Assembly (NCBI GenBank): GCA_030728235.1
Contig: JANRAA010000016.1
Span: 1-11,275 of the forward strand
Length of the DNA: 11,275 nucleotides
From: Flavobacteriales bacterium
Lineage (GTDB): Bacteria; Bacteroidota; Bacteroidia; Flavobacteriales_D; Sanyastnellaceae
Direction: 5' to 3'
Positions 6,107 through 11,275 of the stretch are shown piece after piece (the stretch's first letter is position 1; each line of letters opens with the position of its first letter). Made by a program: the position numbers and the translations under genes. The notes below the pieces were generated by a model that saw only the letters and a list, made by a program, of their open reading frames with translations, searched no databases and had not been told where the DNA came from.

Positions 6107-6663
6107 GAAAATACGCTTTAATATTTTTCGTGATCACCGCTGTGGCGGTAGCATGCTCTCCATCAAATGAGTCTGAAGCTGCGGTGAACGTCGCCGCTGA
6201 AGAGAAGAAAGAAGTGATTGCGCAATTGGAAGCTACTGTAGAAGCCGATTCTATGCGTATGGATTTCAATGCGCGAAAACAGCTTTTGAGTCGCTACGCG
6301 GAGTTTTCAAATGAGTATCGCGAAGAAGAGTTGACGCCTGAATATCTTTTCAGAGCCGCAAAGCTGGCCGTGGAAATGGGTATGTCGAAACGTGCAATCG
6401 AATACCTTACCAATCTTCACGATGGTTTTCCGAAGTATGAGCGTAAAGTAGAAGCAGCTTTCTTAGTTGGCTTCATCTACGAAAATATGCTCAATGACCG
6501 CCCGCTCGCTCAAAAAGCATACGAGAAGGTGGTTGAACTCTATCCAGAATCACCGTGGGCCCAAGATGCAAAAGCATCTATCAATTTGTTGTACCTTACT
6601 GATGAACAAAAAATCGAAAAGTTCATGCAGCAAAACCAAGAAGAAAACCAAAACCCATCATGA
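6103..6663 (+). CDS. TPR-containing lipoprotein
   Basis: Encodes 186 residues. Residues 1-17 form a signal peptide ending in a lipobox (AVAVAC), with C18 as the lipidation site, so the mature protein should be membrane-anchored in the envelope. Residues about 79-110 and 115-148 look like two tetratricopeptide repeats (EYLFRAAKLAVEMGMSKRAI, then EAAFLVGFIYENMLNDRPLA followed by YEKVVELYPESPWAQDA), the pattern found in BamD/YbgF-like envelope proteins. The C-terminal tail is Gln/Glu/Asn rich. The ATG overlaps the def stop as ATGA and the stop overlaps the next ATG as ATGA, so translation is probably coupled across all three genes. TPRs imply protein-protein contact, but the partner is unknown. 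The link to def may only be co-expression. Confidence 0.85.
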   Translation: MRKYALIFFVITAVAVACSPSNESEAAVNVAAEEKKEVIAQLEATVEADSMRMDFNARKQLLSRYAEFSNEYREEELTPEYLFRAAKLAVEMGMSKRAIEYLTNLHDGFPKYERKVEAAFLVGFIYENMLNDRPLAQKAYEKVVELYPESPWAQDAKASINLLYLTDEQKIEKFMQQNQEENQNPS

Positions 6664-6974
6664 TAATAGTTACAACTGAAATCGTTCCAGGCCGAGAAAT
6701 CGAAAAAGCGCTAGGCGTAGCTCGCGGGTCTACTGTGCGTGCTAGAAATGTTGGTCGTGATATTGTGGCCTCCCTAAAGGGGTTGGTAGGTGGAGAAATT
6801 AAAGAGTATACAAAACTGTTGGCAGATTCTCGTGAGAGTGCCCTGCAGCGTATGACAGACGATGCGCAAAAAATGGGTGCCGATGCTGTCGTAAATGTCC
6901 GCTTCGGAACAAGCGCTGTCATGCAAGGTGCCGCTGAAATTCTGGCCTACGGAACAGCTGTAAAACTCAAATAA
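6660..6974 (+). CDS. YbjQ/UPF0145 family protein
   Basis: Encodes 104 residues, the usual family length. Hallmarks of YbjQ/UPF0145 are visible: TTEIVPGREIEKALGVARG (5-23), the central VGRDIVASLKGLVGGEIKEY (31-50), the helix ADSRESALQRM followed by MGADAVVNVRF (72-82), and the C-terminal YGTAVKL. Family members are small, form ring-like oligomers and are sometimes labelled heavy-metal-binding, but their biochemical role is not established. There is no signal peptide, so it is probably cytoplasmic, although it is translationally coupled to a lipoprotein gene (ATGA overlap). It is the last gene of the def operon and is followed by a strong terminator. Confidence 0.88.
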   Translation: MIIVTTEIVPGREIEKALGVARGSTVRARNVGRDIVASLKGLVGGEIKEYTKLLADSRESALQRMTDDAQKMGADAVVNVRFGTSAVMQGAAEILAYGTAVKLK

Positions 6975-6997
6975 ACATTTGCCGCTTCAAAAGATTT

Positions 6998-7027
6998 AAC
7001 GGAGACTTTGTGTCTCCGTTTTTTTTT
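6998..7027 (+). terminator. Rho-independent terminator of the def operon
   Basis: Perfect 9-bp stem AACGGAGAC (6998-7006) and GTCTCCGTT (7012-7020) with a TTTGT loop, followed by seven more T (7021-7027). It lies 23 bases after the stop of the YbjQ-family gene. Confidence 0.92.
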
Positions 7028-7070
7028 AAACGATCCTTTCACCATTTTTGCGAACTCAATATAGATAATC

Positions 7071-8141
7071 ATGTCAGCTAAATTCCGCCCAGGTGTGCTT
7101 TGGGGTCAAGAAGCACAAGACCTCTTTCGTTATGCCAACGCCAATAACTTCGCGCTTCCAGCTGTAAATGTTACGAGCACGAATACCTTGAATGCTGTTC
7201 TAGAAACGGCACGAGATGTTAACTCTCCAGTAATCATTCAATTCTCAAATGGTGGTGCATCTTTTTACGCAGGTAAGGGGTTGAGCAACGATAATCAACA
7301 ATCGGCTATTTTGGGCGGTATTTCTGGTGCGTTGCACGTGCATACGCTCGCAGAAGCGTACGGCGTGCCTGTGATTTTACATACCGATCACTGTGCCAAA
7401 AAACTGCTTCCTTGGATTGATGGATTGCTCGATGAGGGGGAGAAGTATTTCGCTCAGTACGGACGTCCATTGTACTCTTCACACATGCTCGATTTGAGTG
7501 AAGAACCAATCGAAGAAAATATCGAAGTATGCGCCCATTATTTCGAACGCATGGCGAAAATGGGCATGATCATCGAAATAGAATTGGGTGTTACAGGCGG
7601 TGAAGAAGATGGGGTAGATAATTCTGATGTCGATTCGTCTCGTCTATATACTCAACCAGAAGAAGTTGCTTTCGCATGGGATACGCTGCGTAAAATCAGC
7701 GATAAATTTACCATCGCTGCAGCTTTTGGAAACGTACATGGTGTGTACAAACCAGGTAACGTATCTCTCAAGCCAATCATCTTGAAGAACTCGCAAGACT
7801 ATATTCAAAACAAATACAGCACAGAAGCGAATCCTGTGAACTTTGTTTTCCACGGTGGCTCGGGTTCAACCCAAGAAGAAATCCGCGAAGCAATCGAGTA
7901 TGGGGCCATCAAAATGAATATCGATACGGATATGCAATGGGCTTACATGGTGGGAATCCGCGACTATATGGATACGAATAAGGCTTACCTCCAAACTCAA
8001 ATCGGTAACCCTGATGGTGCCGATAAACCAAATAAGAAGACGTACGATCCACGGGTGTGGCTGCGTGAAGGAGAAAAGGAGTTCAAAAAACGCCTAACGC
8101 AAGCCTTTACCGATCTCAATTGCATCAACCGCAACGTCTAA
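7071..8141 (+). CDS. fbaA: Fructose-bisphosphate aldolase, class II
   Basis: Zinc-dependent aldolase of the FbaA (class IIA) type that interconverts fructose 1,6-bisphosphate with dihydroxyacetone phosphate and glyceraldehyde 3-phosphate in glycolysis and gluconeogenesis. It has 356 residues, against 359 in E. coli. Catalytic D106 and zinc ligand H107 lie in HTDHCAKK, E171 in IEIELGVTGGEEDGVDN, and zinc ligands H223 (NVHGVY) and H261 (VFHGGSGS); each sits three positions before its E. coli counterpart. The loop NIDTD (283-287) for phosphate binding is intact. Upstream, CATTTTTG at 7043-7050 resembles a -7 box with one mismatch, following the T run of the preceding terminator, so the promoter is only tentative. 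No terminator separates it from pgi, so the two may be partly co-transcribed. Confidence 0.96.
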   Translation: MSAKFRPGVLWGQEAQDLFRYANANNFALPAVNVTSTNTLNAVLETARDVNSPVIIQFSNGGASFYAGKGLSNDNQQSAILGGISGALHVHTLAEAYGVPVILHTDHCAKKLLPWIDGLLDEGEKYFAQYGRPLYSSHMLDLSEEPIEENIEVCAHYFERMAKMGMIIEIELGVTGGEEDGVDNSDVDSSRLYTQPEEVAFAWDTLRKISDKFTIAAAFGNVHGVYKPGNVSLKPIILKNSQDYIQNKYSTEANPVNFVFHGGSGSTQEEIREAIEYGAIKMNIDTDMQWAYMVGIRDYMDTNKAYLQTQIGNPDGADKPNKKTYDPRVWLREGEKEFKKRLTQAFTDLNCINRNV

Positions 8142-8209
8142 AAAGTAAAGTTTAAAATATCCTGTCTGCTGTCGAAAGACACTGGGGATTGTTTTCTTAA
8201 CTTCGGTAA

Positions 8210-8224
8210 GTGTATTTTGTACAC
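8210..8224. promoter_or_regulatory. Inverted repeat just upstream of pgi (possible operator or hairpin)
   Basis: GTGTA-TTTTG-TACAC, perfect 5-bp arms around a 5-base centre, 13 bases before the pgi ATG. The TATTTTG inside it resembles a -7 box one base short. It could be an operator, a small leader hairpin or chance; nothing in the window names a regulator. Confidence 0.3.
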
Positions 8225-8237
8225 TAATTTAATTCTT

Positions 8238-9878
8238 ATGTTAAAACCTTTTCACATCAATGAAGCTGCAGCAACTTCTCAGCTTCGTATCCTAGCTGAT
8301 CAAATGATGACAACGCATACGCGTGATTTATTTCAAAGCGATGCGCAGCGATTTGATCGATTTCATCTGACAACTGGCGGACTAACATTCGATTATTCGA
8401 AGCAGCGAATCAACGTCGAGGTGGTCAATGGGTTGGTTAAGTTGGCAGAAGAGGCTGATCTGAAAGGGGCCATTGAATCGATGTTCACAGGTGAGAAGAT
8501 TAATTTCACTGAAGACAGGGCTGTGCTGCACACTGCCCTTCGCGGCGATACTTCCAAGCCTCTGATGCATGAAGGGAAGAACATCATGACCGATATTCAG
8601 TCGGTCTTAGATCAGATGTCGGTGTTCTCGAAAAATATCCTTTCGGGAGAGTTTGTTGGGTTCACAGGGAAAAGATTCAGACATGTTGTAAACATCGGTA
8701 TCGGCGGGTCTGACCTCGGACCATTGATGGTTTGCGAAGCGCTTTCTGGCTTTAGTCAGGGACTGCAAATGCATTTTGTATCAAATGTCGATGGTGCCGA
8801 TCTCGCCAATGTTTTGGCCAGGGTTTCAGCCGACGAAACCTTGTTCATAGTTGTATCTAAGACGTTTACTACCCAAGAAACATTAGCGAATGCTGTAGCT
8901 GCGAAAAATTGGTTGGTACAGTCACTCGGCAATGAGGCTGCCGTTGCCGATCACTTTGCAGCTGTTTCTACAAACATACCAGCAGTAGAGAAGTTTGGTA
9001 TCTCGGCGATGCGGACTTTCGGTTTCTGGGATTGGGTCGGTGGAAGATACTCCCTGTGGGGTGCTGTGGGCCTGAGTATTATGCTTTCTGTCGGTCCTGA
9101 TAACTTTAAAGACCTCCTCCGAGGTGCGCGATATGCAGATGACCACTTCAGAAATGCCGACTTTAAACAGAATATTCCTGTCTTGATGGCGCTCTTAGGC
9201 ATCTGGAACAGAAACTTCCTGAAGATGTCGAGCCACGCGGTGCTGCCATACAGTAATAACTTGCGTCGATTGCCAGCCTATTTGCAACAGGCAGATATGG
9301 AAAGCAATGGTAAATCGTCTGGAAGAGATGGTATGCGCGTGAAACATGAAACGGGACCGACCATATGGGGAGAGCCTGGTACCAACGGTCAACATGCTTT
9401 TTACCAACTGTTGCACCAAGGAACAGATGTTATACCTGTCGATTTCATTGCCTATATATCACCGCTTTCAAGATTCACTGATCATCACAAGAAGCTACTC
9501 GCGAATTGCCTGGCTCAGTCTGAAGCAATGATGAACGGACGAACTGCCGATGAAGTGAGAGCTATGCTTTCAAAACAAGGTATGAATGAAAAGCGCATCG
9601 ATGAGATGGTTCAGCACAAGGTCTTCGAAGGTAACCGTCCGAGTAATACGTTGCTTTTCGATGAATTAACTCCTTTTAGCGTTGGATGTCTGGTTTCTTT
9701 CTACGAAAACAAGATTTTCGCGCAGGGAGTGCTTTGGAATTTGTACTCATTTGATCAATGGGGTGTGGAGCTAGGTAAGGAACTTGCAATGCGCATCCTG
9801 CCTGCAATTGAGGGTGGTGAAGTGCCCCCTTTAGATGGCTCAACAAGTGGACTTTTACAATTAATACTGCGCGGGTGA
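8238..9878 (+). CDS. pgi: Glucose-6-phosphate isomerase
   Basis: Cytoplasmic enzyme that interconverts glucose 6-phosphate and fructose 6-phosphate. With the ATG at 8238 it has 546 residues, close to E. coli Pgi (549). Visible hallmarks are the phosphate-binding IGIGGSDLGP (153-162), VSKTFTTQET (206-215), WVGGRYSLW with R270, the catalytic E355 (DMESNGKSSGRDG), H386 in GEPGTNGQHAFYQLLHQGT (a family signature), and K514 in GVELGKELA (another family signature). I prefer the ATG at 8238; a TTG at 8217 would add seven residues and run through the inverted repeat. The 96-base gap after fbaA holds no terminator. Placement beside fbaA groups two steps of the same pathway. No terminator is evident after the stop either. 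Confidence 0.97.
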   Translation: MLKPFHINEAAATSQLRILADQMMTTHTRDLFQSDAQRFDRFHLTTGGLTFDYSKQRINVEVVNGLVKLAEEADLKGAIESMFTGEKINFTEDRAVLHTALRGDTSKPLMHEGKNIMTDIQSVLDQMSVFSKNILSGEFVGFTGKRFRHVVNIGIGGSDLGPLMVCEALSGFSQGLQMHFVSNVDGADLANVLARVSADETLFIVVSKTFTTQETLANAVAAKNWLVQSLGNEAAVADHFAAVSTNIPAVEKFGISAMRTFGFWDWVGGRYSLWGAVGLSIMLSVGPDNFKDLLRGARYADDHFRNADFKQNIPVLMALLGIWNRNFLKMSSHAVLPYSNNLRRLPAYLQQADMESNGKSSGRDGMRVKHETGPTIWGEPGTNGQHAFYQLLHQGTDVIPVDFIAYISPLSRFTDHHKKLLANCLAQSEAMMNGRTADEVRAMLSKQGMNEKRIDEMVQHKVFEGNRPSNTLLFDELTPFSVGCLVSFYENKIFAQGVLWNLYSFDQWGVELGKELAMRILPAIEGGEVPPLDGSTSGLLQLILRG

Positions 9879-9890
9879 TAGATCAAAGAG

Positions 9891-9921
9891 TTTGATTATT
9901 GGTAAGGAATTCCTAACTTTG
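9891..9921 (+). promoter_or_regulatory. Promoter of the secreted repeat protein
   Basis: TTTG (9891-9894), a 19-base spacer and TAACTTTG (9914-9921), a full match to both elements of the Bacteroidota promoter. The predicted transcription start is about 9925-9928, giving a leader of about 48 bases. It starts 13 bases after the pgi stop, so the gene has its own promoter. Confidence 0.75.
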
Positions 9922-9926
9922 GGATA

Positions 9927-9940
9927 TTCCCTTCGGGGAA
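9927..9940 (+). other. UUCG tetraloop hairpin at the predicted 5' end of the mRNA
   Basis: TTCCC-TTCG-GGGAA forms a perfect 5-bp stem capped by a UUCG loop. It begins 5 bases after the -7 box, so it would occupy the first bases of the transcript. No T run follows, which argues against a terminator for pgi. A 5'-terminal stem-loop that protects the mRNA from decay is the more likely role, by analogy with known 5' stabilising hairpins. Confidence 0.5.
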
Positions 9941-9974
9941 AACTGATTGGATTACCTTAACCAAAAGTGAACTC

Positions 9975-11275
9975 ATGAGATTTCTCTATGCTATTGCCTT
10001 GGCTTTCTTGGCTTTTTTTACACCTCTAATTTCTCGCGCTGATCTTGTCGGAATTTCCGGTGAAGTATATGCCGTAAATGGTGTTGCTGGTACTACAACG
10101 TATCGCATTTATGCAGATTTCGATAATGCTGCAGATCAATTGATTGCTATTTATGGTATCGATTATGATCCTCTGGAGATCTTGACTACCACTAGCTTTT
10201 TCCAACAAACGGTTGCGGGTGGTCCTTTATCGACCAACATCAACCCTGCCTTTTTCGGATTCTTTCCAGATGCAGCTTTTGATTCATGGTTTACTATAGG
10301 TCTTGATAACCAAACTGGTAACCAACTGCAAACCATTGGCTTTAACTATGCCAATTTCGAAGCAGGCAACAGCTGGGTTGTGAACGATATCATTGGGGGT
10401 ACTATATTCTCCCTTCCAGGAGAGGTTCAGAACTTGCCAGTAGGCGGACGAGTATTGATGGCTCAGTTGACGTCATCAGGTGAGATAGATGTGCGCTTCA
10501 ACATTCAATGGAGAAACAGTGCTCAGGTTCCAACAAATACGCCTGATCTCATTCTTCACTTGCCTGAAGCTGCACCGGGATGTACTGATCCAAATGCGCT
10601 GAACTATGATCCGGCTGCAACTGAAGATGACGGTTCTTGTACCTACCCAGCTCCAAGTTTCACAGGTTTGACCTGGGAATTGGTAGCATCGGATGTTACT
10701 CCAGGTTTCGATACATACCGCGTTTATGCCAATTTCACTAACCCGTTTGATCAGTTGGTAGCAGTATACGGACAAGATATTACACCTCTTTCAATCACTA
10801 CATCTGGTTCTTTTTTCCAAGATGGATTGGGTGGTTTTACTTCAAATGAAATTCTTCCTGCTCTTTACGGGGTTAGTCCAACTTTGATCTACGATTCATG
10901 GGTGACCATTGGTAGAGAAAGCGGCGCCAACGATCTTCAAACGTTGAACGTGCCAAGCGCATCTTTCGAAAGTGGTGGCGATCTAATCGTGAACAGCGCT
11001 GCAGGTGGTGCATGGTTCGTTTTCCCTGATGTCGAACCAACAGCTTTCCCTGATGGAAGCGGACGTGTGCTTGTAGCACAAGTAACTACCGACGGTATTG
11101 TTGATGTATTGCTCAACCTTCAATACCGAGCCCAAGATGGAACAAACCCTCAAGAAGTAGGTTTGACTCTAACTTTCCCTGACATTGTTTTGGGTTGTAC
11201 TGATCCTACTGCTTGTAACTATAACAATGCTGCAACAGACGATGATGGCTCGTGTATCCTTCCTGATGGTTGTAC
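9975..11275 (+). CDS. Secreted protein with 205-residue tandem units and GCTDP...DDGSC motifs (partial, 3' end missing)
   Basis: Open from the ATG at 9975 to the window edge, giving 433 residues without a stop. Residues 1-22 (MRFLYAIALAFLAFFTPLIS, then RA) form a signal peptide. The rest consists of two units of exactly 205 residues (24-228 and 229-433). Each has a beta-rich part with YRIYADF/YRVYANF, DQLIAIYG/DQLVAVYG, SFFQ, DSWFTIG/DSWVTIG, LQT and a glycine-rich stretch before VLMAQLT/VLVAQVT. Each closes with GCTDPNALNYDPAATEDDGSC (202-222) or GCTDPTACNYNNAATDDDGSC (407-427). Such Asp-rich, Cys-bounded motifs are frequent in large secreted Bacteroidota proteins, often exported by type IX secretion; the C-terminal sorting domain would lie outside the window. 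The last residues, DGC, may begin another GCTDP motif. Function is unknown; adhesion or a surface structure is only a guess. Confidence 0.85.
   Translation, partial: MRFLYAIALAFLAFFTPLISRADLVGISGEVYAVNGVAGTTTYRIYADFDNAADQLIAIYGIDYDPLEILTTTSFFQQTVAGGPLSTNINPAFFGFFPDAAFDSWFTIGLDNQTGNQLQTIGFNYANFEAGNSWVVNDIIGGTIFSLPGEVQNLPVGGRVLMAQLTSSGEIDVRFNIQWRNSAQVPTNTPDLILHLPEAAPGCTDPNALNYDPAATEDDGSCTYPAPSFTGLTWELVASDVTPGFDTYRVYANFTNPFDQLVAVYGQDITPLSITTSGSFFQDGLGGFTSNEILPALYGVSPTLIYDSWVTIGRESGANDLQTLNVPSASFESGGDLIVNSAAGGAWFVFPDVEPTAFPDGSGRVLVAQVTTDGIVDVLLNLQYRAQDGTNPQEVGLTLTFPDIVLGCTDPTACNYNNAATDDDGSCILPDGC
10044..11273 (+). repeat. Two tandem 615-base coding repeats
   Basis: Residues 24-228 (10044-10658) and 229-433 (10659-11273) line up with a constant 205-residue offset: Y43/Y248, G202/G407, C203/C408 and C222/C427. 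The copies have diverged in DNA but kept the same overall length, so this is an old internal duplication rather than a recent one. Confidence 0.8.

Noticed and set aside
8170..8181. TGTC-GAAA-GACA hairpin as an fbaA terminator
   Set aside because: The stem is only 4 bp with no T run after it; too weak to call.
8217..8237. TTG start for Pgi at 8217
   Set aside because: It adds seven non-conserved residues and starts inside the inverted repeat; the ATG at 8238 fits the family length.
9927..9940. Hairpin taken as the pgi terminator
   Set aside because: No T run follows (the sequence continues AACTGATTGG), and a consensus promoter ends just upstream.
10476..11079. Minus-strand open frames opposite the secreted repeat protein
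   Set aside because: The plus frame is open for 433 codons with a signal peptide, a promoter and repeats; the minus frames are shadows of it.

Overview
The window looks like chromosomal DNA from a Bacteroidota bacterium, probably a marine member of the Flavobacteriales. Three things point there. Several genes are preceded by TAnnTTTG boxes, two of them with a TTTG element exactly 18 or 19 bases upstream, which is the Bacteroidota sigma-A promoter pattern. Shine-Dalgarno sequences are weak or absent. The last gene encodes a secreted protein with 'GCTDP...NY...DDGSC' motifs, which are common in large secreted proteins of this group. The species cannot be named from the sequence alone. No rRNA, tRNA, CRISPR array, insertion sequence or integron is visible. 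The xerD-type recombinase looks like the housekeeping enzyme, not a mobile-element integrase.

Layout. Bases 1-162 are the 3' end of an unknown gene on the + strand, which converges with xerD (minus) across only 6 bases. Upstream of xerD on the same strand lie a secreted protein with two copies of an unassigned domain and a C-terminal SPOR-like domain, and then a GT4 glycosyltransferase. A short divergent promoter region separates the glycosyltransferase from rpmE2 (bL31 type B, +). rpmE2 converges with ribBA (minus) on a shared bidirectional terminator. ribBA is divergent from a tightly coupled three-gene operon (+): def, a TPR lipoprotein and a YbjQ/UPF0145 protein, joined by two ATGA overlaps and closed by a strong terminator. 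Then come fbaA (class II aldolase) and pgi (phosphoglucose isomerase), both central glycolysis/gluconeogenesis enzymes. Last is a strongly promoted gene for a secreted protein built of 205-residue tandem units, which runs off the window end.

Most of this is housekeeping: chromosome dimer resolution, translation, riboflavin synthesis and sugar phosphate metabolism. The parts that deserve a second look are the RibBA whose GTP cyclohydrolase II half has lost all three zinc cysteines, the duplicated domain in the SPOR protein, the exact 205-residue repeat of the terminal secreted protein, a UUCG hairpin predicted at the very 5' end of that gene's mRNA, a terminator hairpin placed 14 bases before the xerD start codon, and two promoters so close to their start codons that the mRNAs may be leaderless. 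I saw no convincing defence system, prophage or other wholly new multi-gene system.
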